NCBI GenBank assembly: GCA_031216915.1
Contig: CM062289.1
Location: 386,548,674-386,612,673, forward strand
Direction of reading: 5' to 3'
DNA: 64,000 bases
Source: Pictodentalium vernedei
Lineage: Eukaryota; Mollusca; Scaphopoda; Dentaliida; Dentaliidae
Positions 1 to 11,525 of this stretch are shown in pieces. The notes beneath the pieces were generated by a model, which saw only the letters and a list, made by a program, of their open reading frames with translations, had not been told where the DNA came from and ran no database searches. The position numbers were made by a program, and so were the translations under genes. Each line of letters begins with the position of its first letter. Position 1 is the stretch's first letter.

Positions 1-247
1 GAGACGCCATCTCATTTATTTATATAACATACGGGAGGACAATGTCTGTTATTCATAATGAAATTATGCGCACGCCATTGATTCATTATTGCACCGAAAC
101 TTTAGGTTGTGTTGAAAATTCTCATACACTTAAAATGTTTGTCTGAATGCCAAATATTTGGTTGGCCATGGGCTGAAATTTTATGGCACCACCCACCTCC
201 ACTGCCACCAGAAAAGCTATCATTAACGCCACTGAACATCATGCCAT

Positions 248-313
248 ATATTGATTAAATTGTAGGTAAATAGTTTGGTTATATTGATTAAATTGTAGGT
301 AAATAGTTTGGTT
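248..313. repeat. 33-bp direct duplication
   Basis: Two adjacent identical 33-base units that begin ATATTGATTAAATTG. Bases 1-340 hold nothing else I can assign. Confidence 0.8.
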
Positions 314-340
314 CTCGAAAATATAAGATTGAAGGATATA

Positions 341-582
341 TTAACCCTTTACCCAACGTAACGGCCAAACCCGGCCAGCGCTATTCTCAAAAATCGCCAA
401 TTAATTTTCAAAATATTTTCATTTTTTGTCTCAAAAACATAGGTTATGACCCCTCGTTGGAACGAGCTCGTTCCAACGAGGGGTCATAACCTATGTTTTT
501 GAGACAAAAAATGAAAAAAAATAGTTATTCAAGAATTTTTTTTGCAAGTGTCGTCTGCTTTTCATGTTAGGTAAAGGGTTAA
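341..582 (-). mobile_element. hp1 TTAA-flanked MITE
   Basis: The element is bounded by TTAA on both sides. The ends are CCCTTTACC and its complement, as expected of piggyBac-type non-autonomous elements. The middle is a perfect palindrome with arm motif CAAAAACATAGGTTATGACC around GGAACGAGCTCGTTCC. The two flanking segments between terminus and hairpin are unrelated to each other, which gives the element an orientation. No transposase is encoded. Confidence 0.85.
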
Positions 583-1158
583 CTGAACAATTATTAAGCC
601 CTTATGAGAGAAGAACGTTTTCTCGCTTACATGACCGGGGTAGAAGCTACATGCAGGATGTCCGACATGAATGGGGGCAGGGAAGTGAAAGTTTCCGACA
701 GCGGTAATAATGTGACACATCTTAGGCTTACTGTGAAGTGAAAAAAAATTGGGTCGGGGAGAGTGTGCATTTCATTAGTAGAATCAGGGGTGGGAGCGGG
801 GCAGAGTGGGGCGGATACCCCGGTGGCAGGGGCAGAGTGGGGTGAGACACCGGGGAAATTATCGTAGAGATCGGATATAAATAATGCTATCTGGAGTTTC
901 CGGGGCATCTATTTGTCTTAATTTTGCTATACACCTCGGGAATTTCTCATGTTGCTGAGCTACAGTACCAGCTGTAACAGGTTGCACGATAAATGCATAG
1001 AATTTTTTATTACATATTGTCTTTGATGCTGATTCCAAGGGTTAACATCATTTGATGGCAATCTCTCATGGGGAGCTTTCAGAGAAATGATGTGCAAGTC
1101 TTAGAATTATATACAGAGTAAAAATGGGGTGAAAAATTTCTTATGGTAGTCCAACAAC
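583..1158. other. unassigned intergenic sequence
   Basis: No supported gene. There is a G-rich stretch near 770-855 with a repeated GGGGCAGAGTGGGG motif. The open frame through it looks like chance. Confidence 0.5.
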
Positions 1159-1406
1159 TTAATCCTTTATCTATAACGCACATGATATCAAATTTTGTTA
1201 TTTTTAATAATTTATTTTATTCTTCACAAAATTTCACCAAAACCATATCATGTGACCCCTCATTGGAACGAGCTCGATGAGCTCGTTCCAATGAGCGGTC
1301 ACATGATATGGTTTTGCTGAAATTTTGTGAATTCATTTTTACTTCAATTCCTCATTTCGTAAATTACGCGGGCAGATGCCAGCGATTTCGTGAGGTAAAG
1401 GGTTCC
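1159..1406 (-). mobile_element. hp2 TTAA-flanked MITE
   Basis: Starts at TTAA. The right TTAA has decayed to TTCC. It carries the hp2 stem AAAACCATATCATGTGACCC on both sides of the GGAACGAGCTCG core. Both arms carry the CATTGG/CCAATG variant together. Confidence 0.75.
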
Positions 1407-1497
1407 AGTCGGTATTGAATGGATGACATTCCGATATGTAAAGCACAGTATCTTCTCTAACGGCAGTTTTCCGACGAGCGGGTTTATAGGAGGGGGG

Positions 1498-1857
1498 GGG
1501 GCGCGGTGGCTCAGTTGGTAGAGGTGCAGGCTGCAAGCCGAGAGGTCCTCAGTTCGAATCCCACCTGCGGCAACCGCGTTGTGTCCTTGGGCAAGACACT
1601 TCACCCCCATTGCCCACGTGGGGGCACGGCGACGCTGTGTACTAAGGCGTACTGCACGTCGATGGTGCACCTGTCTTCAACCAATGCTAACCCTGCTTGT
1701 GCGGAGTTGATATGTTGGGGAGCTGACAGTTGCTCGCCGTTGCTCGGTGGTTCTCTCCGGGTACTCCGGCTTCCTCCACCCGTAAAACTGTCACGGTCAT
1801 GGTTAGCCATTGTGCAGAAATATATGACCTTAAACACCAATAAATACATAAATAATA
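1498..1857 (+). mobile_element. tRNA-derived SINE, full length
   Basis: The Pol III A box TGGCTCAGTTGG lies at 1507-1518 and the B box GTTCGAATCCC at 1552-1562. The anticodon loop CTGCAAG suggests a tRNA-Cys-like head. A body with GTTGTGTCCTTGGGCAAG follows, then a tail with CACCAATAAATA. Flanking TTATAGGAGGGGGG and TTATGGGAGGGGGG are a probable target duplication. Its open frames are not genes. Confidence 0.9.
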
Positions 1858-2594
1858 TTATGGGAGGGGGGAGGGGTGAGTCGTCCCTGGACCCCGTTCG
1901 ATTTCAGACCTGTGCAAAAATGTTTATTGTGAAAGGAAACGATTTTCACCCAGACAAATCCTCTTAGCTGGAAGACTGGTGTTAATACATCAATTTGTCT
2001 GTCAAACGACAGTTTATCTTCTCATAATATGATCGATAGCAACAATGATTGGTGCCATTCATTTGACTTGTTCCAATGACGGGAATAGGAACATTAAATT
2101 TATATAAAATTACGATAAATTTCACAATTCTCCGGGGCAGTGTAACAATACTACAAGAATGCAACACGATTCGTTAATGTTTGATTAGCACCTTCTGGGG
2201 ATTGGTCGAGGCGGTTCGGTAAAAAGCTTACCGAACTCTACGTTCCGGATCTCACGTAGGCGCACGTTGTGGAATATAAGGGACAGAGGGTCTGATGAAA
2301 AATAATAGGAAAATCGTGATTACGATCTGGAAGGTTTGTTCAGTTGGTAGTGAGAAAAAGTCGGATCATTTTGAAGATAAAAGAAAACAGGTAAGGAAGC
2401 TTTCTACACGTGGATTATAGATTATTCTAAGTGTATTGGAGTCAAAAAGTATTTAAAATTTAAAAAAAAAATAATGTTAGAAAATAAAATTTAAAAACAA
2501 TTATGTGTAGAAGTAAAGAAAAAAGAGATTGAGTCTGTAGGATTTTGTTTCACATCTCTCCGTGTGCGTACCAAGTAAAGATACTTGTAGCCTG

Positions 2595-2847
2595 TTAACA
2601 CTTTATCTAACATGAAAAGCAGACGACACTTGCAAAAAAAAATCTTGAGCAGCTAATATTTTTCATTTTTGTCTCAAAAACATAGGTTATGACCCCTCAT
2701 TGGAACGAGCTCGACGAGCTCGTTCCAATGAGGGGTCATAACCCATGTTTTTGAGACAAAAAAAATGAAAATATAATGAAAATTAACTGGCGATTTTTGA
2801 GAATAACGCTGGCCGGTTTTTTGCCGTTACGTTGGGTAAAGGGTTAA
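2595..2847 (+). mobile_element. hp1 TTAA-flanked MITE
   Basis: TTAA on both sides. The left end is slightly decayed (CACTTTATC) and the right terminus is intact. The hairpin carries CATTGG/CCAATG in both arms. Confidence 0.85.
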
Positions 2848-3281
2848 CACTTTAACTTTGTAGGGCGCATTTGCATCAAGACATCATAGAAGGTCCTGAT
2901 TTTAATATGGTAAATAGCAGCCCAATAATTTTGTATGGTTGGTAATTAATATTGTCAACCTGTAGACCCGAGGCTGCAGATTAAAATATCCTATGACATG
3001 TCCAATATTTTCAATCCCAACTTCCCCAACCCACGCCGTTAACTTTCCTAGCACTCATCAAGTTTAATTCTGAATCTCTGGGTGATTTTTGAAATATATT
3101 TGATTAAATCCAGTCATGGCTGCTTTAAAGCAGTCATGATTGGATTGGATGAAAATTCATAAAAATTTAACTCAAGAAGAAATCAATATTATCAATGTTC
3201 AAAAATCGATTAAATCTTTTACCCGCTTAGCGCTCGTCGCCCATATTTTGCTCCTCCACTTGGATGCTAATACTATCATAA
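2848..3281. other. unassigned; imperfect hairpin at 3105-3146
   Basis: The only structure is an imperfect inverted repeat, ATCCAGTCATGGCTGCT against AGCAGTCATGATTGGAT. A related hairpin recurs at 16424-16476. Confidence 0.45.
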
Positions 3282-3291
3282 AAGGCTTGAT

Positions 3292-3639
3292 GAGGCGCGG
3301 TGGCTCAGTAGATAGAGGTGTAGGCTGCAAGCCGAGTTGTCCTCGGTTCGAATCCTACCTGCGGCAACCGCGTTGTGTCCCTGGGCAAGACACTTTAACC
3401 CCACTGCCCATGTGGAGGCACGGTGGCTTTGTGTACTAATGTGTACTGCACGTCGATGGTGCACCTGTCTTGAACAATGCTAACCCTGCTTGTGTGGAGT
3501 TAGTATGTTGGGGAGCTGGCAGTAACTGTTGCTCGGTGGTTCTCTCTGGGTATTCCGGCTTCCTCCACCCGTAAAACTGTCGTAGTCATGATTAGCCATT
3601 GTGCAGAAACATGTGACCTTAAACACCAATAAATAAATA
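3292..3639 (+). mobile_element. tRNA-derived SINE with target duplication
   Basis: Full-length tRNA-Cys-like SINE with head, conserved body and AATAAATAAATAA tail. It is flanked by a perfect 10-bp duplication AAGGCTTGAT (3282-3291 and 3640-3649), the mark of LINE-driven insertion. The 3650-4021 interval holds nothing I recognise. Confidence 0.92.
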
Positions 3640-4021
3640 AAGGCTTGATACTCTGCGACGTCTCCGTTCAAAATATATTTTATGAATTTGTTTTATTACA
3701 ATTTATTGCAGACTGCAGCCTGCACACTGGCACGCTCCAATAAATTATAGCAAGACAGATTTGTGTGAACAATTTCTGTGCACCAAAATCAATCTTGCCC
3801 CTCACCTGCTAACAGACGTGCCTTCCTGCATGTACTATTTGGGTGTTTCATCACATCGAGCCAAAATGGTTCATACCCCATCAGTCTGGAGCTATTTAGT
3901 TTTGGCCCAGTTAGATAACTTAGGTTTTTGATGAAAAATTCAAAGGTTTCAAGTTACCTATAAATATATAAAGATTATAAAAGACAACTCCGTAAAAATG
4001 TTATCGTTTGAACGATACGAA

Positions 4022-4271
4022 TTATCCCTTTACCTAACACAGTAAAAAAAATTCAAATTAATTAAATTTCACATTTTTCGAAAACAACTTTCACAATTTT
4101 TCCATAAAACCATACAAATATGGATATCATTAGAACCAGCTCGGCGAGCTGGTTCTAATGATATCCATATTTGTATGGTTTTATTGAAAAACTTCCGAGA
4201 TATTGTGGAAGGCTGGTTAATTTTCTGGCCGTTTTGCCTCTCTCCCATCCCCATGTTAGGTAAAGGGTTAT
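4022..4271. mobile_element. hp3 MITE flanked by TTAT
   Basis: Termini are CCCTTTACCTAAC and GTTAGGTAAAGGG. The central perfect hairpin has stem AAAACCATACAAATATGGAT around GAACCAGCTCGGCGAGCTGG. Both flanks read TTAT instead of the usual TTAA. Confidence 0.85.
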
Positions 4272-4689
4272 CCTAGTTTCTCAGAGGAGACGAAAATGGC
4301 AAATCAAGTGTTACTGATTCGCCACCGATATCTCATTTCTGTGACATTTCACAGTCTTAAGATTATTTTTTTTTTCTTTCAAATTTTAGTTCACTGAGTG
4401 AATCCTTATTTCAACATCTACTTTGCTACTTTTAAATCCCACATTTATGCTGGGTGCTGGATTCTTAGCCAAATAGTGAATTCGAATTGTTTTTTTTCGT
4501 GTAGAAAATCGTGTAGAAAATCTAATTAGTACAGGGGAGTCACTAAGTTGACCGATTTGGGGGGGGGGGGGGGTGGAAGGGGGTGTAAACCTGATTTTTA
4601 TACGCCAGTTTGAAAAAACGGTCGTATTATGCCATCGGTCTGTCCGTCCGTTCGCCCATCCGCCTGTCTGTTTGTCTGTCCGGCCGGCC

Positions 4690-5234
4690 GTTAACATTTT
4701 TAGTTTCCGACCGATAACTCCAGTTTGGATTATTTGATCTCAACCAAAGTTGGCACGTGTATTACCCAGCTACAAATACAGGCCAAGTTGAATTATGGAT
4801 TCCATCCAATTATTGTTGCATGAGTTACGGCCCTTTTTCAACTTAGAATTCGACTGTCTATATATCTCCAGTTTGGATTATTTGATCTCAATCAAAGTTG
4901 GTACGTGTATTACCCAGCTACTAATACTGGCCAAGGTCGATTGTGGGTTCCGTCAAATTATTTTTACATGAGTTATGACCCTTTTACAGTTAGATTTCGA
5001 CCGTCTATTAAAATTTTTGGTTTCCGACCGTTAACTCCAGTTTGGATTATTTGATCTCAAACAAAGTCGGTATGTGTATGGTACAGCTAGTAATACGGAC
5101 CAAGTTCGATTATGGGTTCCGTCCAATTACTTTTAAATAAGTTGCGACCCTTTCGACTTAGAATTCGACCGTCTATTAAATTTTTCGGTCTCCGACCGAT
5201 AACTCCAGTTTGGATTATTTGATCTCAACCAAAG
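4690..5234. repeat. tandem repeat, about 168-bp unit
   Basis: The phrase CTCCAGTTTGGATTATTTG recurs at 4718, 4866, 5035 and 5203, giving periods of 148, 169 and 168. The array is preceded by a G run near 4558-4573 and CCGT-rich simple sequence. It is cut on the right by an hp2 element and does not resume after it. Confidence 0.85.
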
Positions 5235-5474
5235 TTAACCCTTTACCCAACGAACCGCCCGCGTAATATGCAAATTGAGCAGTTGAAAAAATTAAATTTT
5301 TCAAAATATTTCAACAAAACCATATCATGTGACCCCTCGATGGAACGAGCTCGTCGAGCTCGTTCCGACGAGGGGTCACATGATATGGTTTTGTTGAAAT
5401 TTTTTGAAAAAATAAAAAAAAATGATATTTAAAATAATAAATTTTGATATCGTCTGCGTTGGGTAAAGGGTTAA
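5235..5474 (+). mobile_element. hp2 TTAA-flanked MITE
   Basis: Intact TTAA at both ends, CCCTTTACCCAACG terminus, hp2 stem, and terminal GTTGGGTAAAGGG. The arm bases at the core differ (CGATGG against CCGACG), so this copy has lost perfect arm matching. Confidence 0.88.
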
Positions 5475-6159
5475 GGGCACATGTCCTGCGATCGTAAAAG
5501 GCTGAAATAGGCCTTTCAAGGTTAAGGTGTGTTTGGAACTCGAAAGGCCAATTTTTCGGTCCAAGGCATAATTTCGTCCCATTTTTTTTTCCTATTATAA
5601 AAGGCCTCTATACACGGGGCATTGATGATAAAATAATAACTGCACTCTGAAATCTGCAGACTGCAGTTATTATTTTATCTTCCCTGTATATTGATATTGC
5701 AATGATCCATCTCTCTGTAAGTGTACCCAAAGGCGATACCATGCCAGGAACCCAGTGCCGAAAGGATTAACTCCCTTTGACACTATCATCAAATCTCAGT
5801 CAAGTGAGATATCGAATACCGATACCGCGGTATGCCACCCCTCCAAACTGAAAATACCGATACCGAAACTCAAAATTCAAATACCTCCCACCTCTGTCGT
5901 AATGCAACATTTTATTAATTTACCGGTACTCTAAATTGGCCTTTCTCGGCCCCCAGCATCCTGAAATGGGTACTCCAGACTCCTGTTTGTATGACCGACA
6001 ATGAATGTGACAAAAGTGCAACTATCAACTCTAGTCTTGTAAGAAAGTACATGATTACTGCCAAGAGATAAAGGATATCCAAGACTCCAATCCAGACGAA
6101 ACTTTCCGGACTGGATAAATTATTGGTAGGGTCACACCACCCCACCCCTCTTCCTCCCC
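5475..6159. other. unassigned; small hairpin near 5628-5676
   Basis: Contains only a short inverted repeat, GATAAAATAATAACTGCA and its complement. No gene is supported. Confidence 0.4.
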
Positions 6160-6767
6160 TTATTTATTTATCTATTTATTTATTGGTGTTTATTGTTAAA
6201 CCCTTTACCCAACACCAAAGGGAGACGACACTTGTAAACAAAATTTTATTTCTGCTACAAAAACATAGCTTATGGCCCCTAATTGGAACGAGCTCGGTGA
6301 GCTCGTTCCAATGGGGCACATAAGCTATGTTTTTCAGACAAAAAAATTAAAAAATAATGGAAATTGGATGGTGATTCTTGTGAATAGCGCTGGTCGCTTT
6401 TGGTCGTTACGTTGCATAAAGGGTTAACGACACTTTCGACAGCCAGATTCATCTCGTGTCGGACAGTTGTATGGGTGAAGGAAGCCGCAGTACGCAGAGA
6501 GAACCACCGAGCAACGGCGAGCAACTGTCAGACTCGACTCCCTAACGTACTAACTCCACACAATCAGTGTTAGCATTGGTTGAAAACAAATGCACGATCG
6601 ACGTGCAGTATGCTTTAGTCTATAGCGCCAGCGAGCCCCCACATGGGCAATCGGGATTAAGTGCCTTACCCAATGACACAACGCAGTTATCTATGGAGGG
6701 GATCGAACCGAAGACCTTTCGATTTAAAGTCCAATGCCGTAACCACTGAGCCACCACGCTCCTTCCC
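6160..6767 (-). mobile_element. SINE (second tRNA-like head) split by an hp1 MITE
   Basis: The minus-strand SINE tail (TTTATTTATTGGTGTTTA) is at the left and the head, ending near CCACCACGCTCC, is at the right. The B box complement GGGGATCGAACC is visible near 6699-6710. Its 3' part ends in the CGTGTCGG...AAAGTGTCGTTAA module. The hp1 element at 6196-6427 lies inside it, beside the module's TTAA. Confidence 0.85.
6196..6427 (+). mobile_element. hp1 MITE nested in a SINE
   Basis: Both ends carry TTAA. The hairpin variant has GCTTATG in the stem and imperfect arms. SINE sequence on both sides shows the MITE inserted after the SINE. Confidence 0.82.
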
Positions 6768-6819
6768 TTCCCTTTGTGACGCTCCTGGATTAGTACACAA
6801 TTTTTATTATACTGACGGA

Positions 6820-7837
6820 AAAAAGAAACGCAAGTTCAGTTTTGGTAATATAATTTTTTGATCCATAGACCAAATGTAGTCAAATTTGACACATAGCTAC
6901 CCCAGTGTACTGTCTAAAGAGTCTTTAAAATTCAGTCAACAATGACCACGTGAAACGATGCATGCTTTCAACAGATTTTTCGACAACGCGTGCATCCGGG
7001 GCACTCCTCCGTGCTATGGGCTTGAAAACCATACCAAATCGAAGTTTTGTACAGTACACATCGATTGCACAACATTCCATTTCAACTCGATTGAAAAACA
7101 AAAAAGCCGCGAAGGTCCGAAATTTATAGGGGTTGGGCTATTGCTCTAATTGTGTAGGGTCAATCGCAACGTCTCATCGCCCAGCAATTTGGGGTCCACG
7201 AGTCAACGATAGTTCGTTTAGTTGGGCGTCTCAGAGGGACAGAAAGATCGGCAGACCGTCCCAGAAGGGGATGTTCGCGCGTTACGTCCGCACGTCAAGA
7301 TAGAGGCATACGTCTCTCACACTTCCCAAACCGATTTCCGACGGCGACGGAGACGGTGAGTCAGGTTGTAGAATTCATGGTTTCCGAGTGTGTCCAAGAA
7401 CAGTTAGGAATGGGTTACGGGAGATCAGTTTAAGGCCACGACGTCCTTACGTTGGTTAGCAACTTACACCCAGACAACGTCAACGTCGATTGCAATGGCT
7501 GTGGACATATGCACCAAATCGGTTTCACTTGGCACACTGGAGACGTGTGTTATTCACAAACGAGTCTCGGTTCACGCTTTACAATTCAGATGGACGACAA
7601 CGTTGCTATCGACATCGAGGTGAGCGATATTATGTATGCGTTAAGGAAAACGACAGACACGGGTGAGGGTCTGTGATGGTTTTTTTTTTTTTGGGGGGGG
7701 GGGGGATTTCTCATGGCGTGACAACACCTCTCATGGTCATCCAGGGCAATCCAACAGCCGTAAGATATCGGGATCAGTACCTCATGCCTCACGTCCTTCC
7801 ACTTATCCATGCGTGTAACCTTACGTTGCAGCAGGAT
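6820..7837 (+). pseudogene. Tc1-like transposase relic
   Basis: This is a degenerate Tc1/mariner-superfamily element. A TA followed by CTGACGGAAAAAAGAAACG resembles a Tc1 terminal repeat. Around 7155-7360 one frame encodes a helix-turn-helix block with QRLIAQQFGVHESTIVRL, then TERSADRPRRG and FPNRFPTATET. Around 7467-7837 further frames give VLFTNESRFTL, GISHGVTTPLMVI and LTLQQD. The Asp usual in FTDESRF is Asn here, the second catalytic Asp (QQD) remains, and the final Glu region is missing. Stops, frameshifts and a T/G run at 7680-7706 break it. A SINE begins directly after QQD. It cannot be functional. Confidence 0.85.
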
Positions 7838-8115
7838 ACTAGCTCAGTAGGTAGAGGTGCCGGCTGCAAGCCGAGAGATCCTCGGTTCGAATCCCATCTG
7901 CGGCAACCGCGTTGTGTCCTTGGGCAAGACACTTCACCCCGATTGCCTACATGGGGCACGATGACGCTGTGTACTGAGGTGTACTGCACGTCGATGGTGC
8001 GCATGTCTTCAACCAATCTAACCCTGCCTGTGCTGCGGTGCAGAGTTCAGAGTTACGATGTTGGAGAGCTGACAGCTGCTCGTCGTTGCTCGGTGGTTCT
8101 CTCCGGGTACTCCGG
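7838..8115 (+). mobile_element. SINE, truncated at both ends
   Basis: Begins inside the tRNA head (AGCTCAGTAGGTAGAGG), with B box GTTCGAATCCC and the body variant containing ACGATGACGCTGTG. It stops at CTCCGGGTACTCCGG, where hp2 sequence starts, so the tail is lost. Confidence 0.85.
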
Positions 8116-8288
8116 ACCCCTCTTTGGAACGAGCTCGACGAACTCGTTCCAAAGAGGGGTCACATGATATGGATTTGTTGAAATTTTTCGAAAAATATTA
8201 TTTTTTCAGCTGCTGAATTTGCATATTACGCGGGCGGATGCGGGCGGATGTGGGCGGATGCGGGCGATTCGTTTGGACAAAGGGTTAA
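8116..8288 (-). mobile_element. hp2 MITE, left half missing
   Basis: Starts in the hairpin tip at GACCCCTCTTTGG and runs through the right arm to AAAGGGTTAA at 8288. Near 8228-8270 the subterminal GCGGGCGGAT motif is expanded to about four tandem copies. Both tip arms share the CTTTGG/CCAAAG variant. Confidence 0.75.
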
Positions 8289-9482
8289 AGGGTTTAATCG
8301 ATTTTACTCAATTCCAATACATTTATGCTGAGTTTGCAAACGTGGTACAACTCCACAACCTAGTGCAAGGACGTCTGTCATTTCTCTCACATCAACTTGC
8401 CCGCGTATTATCCCCTCACCTGCCAACAGCTGTAGATATTTCTCCCTTTCCTCGTTTTCCCAAAACATAACTTTTAACTTTCCATGGGAACGAACGCACA
8501 GAGCTCATTTCCAAAAGGGATCATAGACTTTGTCTCGGAACAATGAAAATTTTAAGAATAAAAAAAAATCTGGAACACTTTCTACATACTGTTCGGAGAA
8601 TTTTGATGACTGTTTGAGTTGAGGGTAAATAGATGAATTTTTCACCCCCGTCGGTCAGAATGCCTCATCATTTGGTGATAATAAATTGGTCCAAATGCTC
8701 CTGCAGAGTTCAGTGATGCGTACGTGAGGGATCGCACATTATGCTTGACGTAGACGATCTGAGATGAACTTTTTGTTTGGTTATCAATGAACATGGCAAA
8801 TATGCAACAGGCAGAATTGGGTTGAGAAAACAAAGAATCTGTTGAAAGAGTTCATGTGTTGCTTATTTAGGTAGGATCCATTAAAAAACATTTGTTCTCT
8901 GCCATCGGCAGTTTAATATTCACCCGGATATATAAAAATGGAATTGTTTGATCATTGGAATCGAATTACCACCATTGACTAGACGCTTTAAGAACTCGTA
9001 ATATTAATAGTAATACCTTGTAAGCTTGTGATGCAGTCGGAATTGGGCACCTCGGGTGACGCAGACCTGTTTGAAGCAGTTCGACGCGGCGTGGTTCTTT
9101 TAGTGGCTGAATTTGTTTCAAATATATCGTCACCATTACGTCTATGTTCAAAATGTTGTATCAAAGCAGTGGTAGCGCCAACGGGGTGGAGGTGGGCTAC
9201 AGCCCCCCCCCCCCCTCCCGTCGGAGAGGTCCAGTCCCCCTCCCCATCCCACCCCCTCCCCCCTTCGGAGATTTTTAGTCAATCCGTCGGAGAGTCTCGT
9301 AAACCCGACTTCCCGAGAAATTTCCGACAAACGAATGTAGATATCTCGTCTTGTCAGTCTCGAACCCGTGCAGCACTGGAACTTTGATAGAGAATAGTGA
9401 TTCTCACGAAATTCCTTAACGTCGTTCGTCAAACTGGCTTTATAGATGAAATATTTCCCGACGTTATTACAATATGTTTACT
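8289..9482. other. unassigned; C-rich tract and possible decayed hp1 remnant
   Basis: AAAACATAAC...GGAACGA at about 8462-8535 resembles a strongly decayed hp1 hairpin. C-rich sequence with CCGTCGGAGAGGTCC lies near 9199-9300 and recurs near 9825-9870. No gene is supported. Confidence 0.35.
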
Positions 9483-9735
9483 TTAACCCTTTACCTAAGG
9501 TAACGGCCAAAATCGGCCAGCGCTATTCTCAAAAATCGCCAATTAATTTTCATTATTTTTTTTCATTTTTTGTCTCAAAAACATAGGTTATGACCCCTCG
9601 TTGGAACGATCTCGTCGAGCTCGTTCCAACGAGGGGTCATAACCTATGTTTTTGAGACAAAAAATGAAAACAATTAGTTATTCAAGAATTATTTTTGCAA
9701 GTGTCGTCTGCTTTTCAGGTTAGGTAAAGGGTTAA
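9483..9735 (-). mobile_element. hp1 TTAA-flanked MITE
   Basis: Both TTAA sites and both termini are intact, and the hairpin is nearly perfect with the CGTTGG/CCAACG tip variant. Confidence 0.9.
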
Positions 9736-10773
9736 ATAAACAAACATACTCAATTTGCTTCTATTTTGGTTGTCCAATTTACCAATTTTCAATCATTTTC
9801 CTTCGTTTGGGAGGTCAAATGTTATAGCCCCCCTGTCGGAGAGGTCAGCCCCCCTGTCGAGAAATCCCAGGCGCCACCCCTGTATCAAAGTGAAACTCTT
9901 GTTTCTAAGGCAGGGACGTGGCAAGAGGTTTCCGATTGGGGGTGTAAGGTAGTGAATTTCCAACTTAGTGGGAGAGACTGGGAGTGGGAAATCCCCTCCC
10001 GGTCCCTCCCCCTAATTGAAAATTCACGACCGAGAAAGATTTTGAAAATGAAACCATGAAAGGGGGCATAAAATTGATTCTAGTAACTGAAATGCCGACA
10101 CATTTATAATAGAATTATCAGGTTATTTTATTTGGTATTCTCCTGGGAATTGAATATGTGCTAAGCAAATGCTCAAGCTTAAAACTTTTAACAATTCACA
10201 CTGTCCTAACATTAAATCAGATCTTATGCAGGAATGATCAATTTTCGATGATTTTGAATGATGGTATTAACTCAGGATAACGATTTTACATGATGTGATT
10301 TTCTTGAAGAACATTTTGAGGAATTTTTTCATTACGATAAGTTGAAGTACTATAGAAATCTCGTACTGAGGGACATCATGCATACTTATGAAGCTCGATA
10401 TTGCGTACACTGTACTACTGTAGTTGCAAATAGGTACAGTGAGAATTTTGGCCGATTTGAAACCGAGTTGGAATTTTGGGAAGTGAAGAAGACCATCTCT
10501 AAAATCCAGATAGATGGAATTTCAAGCTACTCATGACCTGCCATCCGAATTTCCAACTATAGGAAATTTTAGCCAGGATTGGTGGGGGTGGGGTGTCACC
10601 CCCCCCCCCTGCCCCACCTACCCCCACCCCCGTCGCCAGGTCCCTGTTCTAAGGCCGTGTCTCGACAAGTCGAGATATAGCATCGGAAACAAGAGCGAGA
10701 CTTTGATACATTCTGTACATAACATGATTGTGATGATAGAGTTATGTTACAATTCTCAACTGTTACAACTTGA
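9736..10773. other. unassigned; dispersed C-rich repeat remnants
   Basis: Holds CCCCCTGTCGGAGAGGTC-type sequence near 9828-9870 and a C/G-rich stretch near 10575-10640, probably remnants of an old repeat shared with 9199-9300. No gene is supported. Confidence 0.35.
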
Positions 10774-11021
10774 TTAACCCCTTACGTAACATGAAAAGTA
10801 GGCGACATTTGAAAACAAACTTACTGAATAACTAATTTTGGCATTTTTGCGTTAAAGACATAGCTTATGACCTTCATATGGACGAGCTTAACGAGCTCGT
10901 TCCAATGAAGGGGCATAAGTTATGATTTTGACGCCAAAAATGAAAAAATAATGAAAATTGAATGGCAATTTTTGTGGATAGCGCTGGCGGGTTTTGACAG
11001 TTACGTTGGGAAACGGGTTAA
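10774..11021 (+). mobile_element. hp1 MITE, first of a three-element chain
   Basis: Diverged hp1 copy with stem GACATAGCTTATGACC and imperfect arms. It ends at the TTAA (11018-11021) that also begins the next element. Confidence 0.82.
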
Positions 11022-11276
11022 CCCTTTACCTAACATGAAAAGCAGACGACACTTGCAAAAAAATTTCTTGAGTAACTAATTTTTTTCATTTTTTTGTTTT
11101 TTGTCTCAAAAACATAGGTTATGACCCCTCGTTGGAACGAGCTCGACGAGCTCGTTCCAACGAGGGGTCATAACCTATGTTTTTGAGACAGAAAATGAAA
11201 AAATACTGAAAATTAATTGGCGATATTTGAGAATAGCGCTGGCCGGTTTTGACCGTTACGTTGGGAAACGGGTTAA
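11018..11276 (+). mobile_element. hp1 MITE, second of the chain
   Basis: Well-conserved copy with a near-perfect hairpin. It shares TTAA with the element before it and, at 11273-11276, with the element after it. Confidence 0.9.
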
Positions 11277-11525
11277 TGCTTTACCTGGAGAATTAGATGT
11301 ATCCTTCCACATAATTTACAAATTTGGCAGTTGAAAAAACATTATTTTTCCTAAAATATCAACAAAATCATTTCGTGTGATTTCATGTGATACCCCACAG
11401 GAATAATCTCGACGGGATTATTCCAATGATGGGGTCACGTGATATCTTCTTTTTTTTAAGTTTTGTATTTTTTTTTTTTAAAATGATTAAACTATTGGTA
11501 TCGTGTTCGTTGAGTAAAGGGTTAA
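11273..11525 (+). mobile_element. hp2-like MITE, third of the chain
   Basis: Diverged hp2 relative. TTAATGCTTTACC starts it and GAGTAAAGGGTTAA ends it. The core is GGAATAATCTCGACGGGATT instead of the usual GAGCTCG palindrome. Confidence 0.72.

Noticed and set aside
1339-1967. Open frames of 60-150 residues around the SINE at 1.5 kb, with similar frames in the other SINEs
   Set aside because: The same peptides recur at every SINE copy because the frames lie in the Pol III head and body; there is no protein-coding role.
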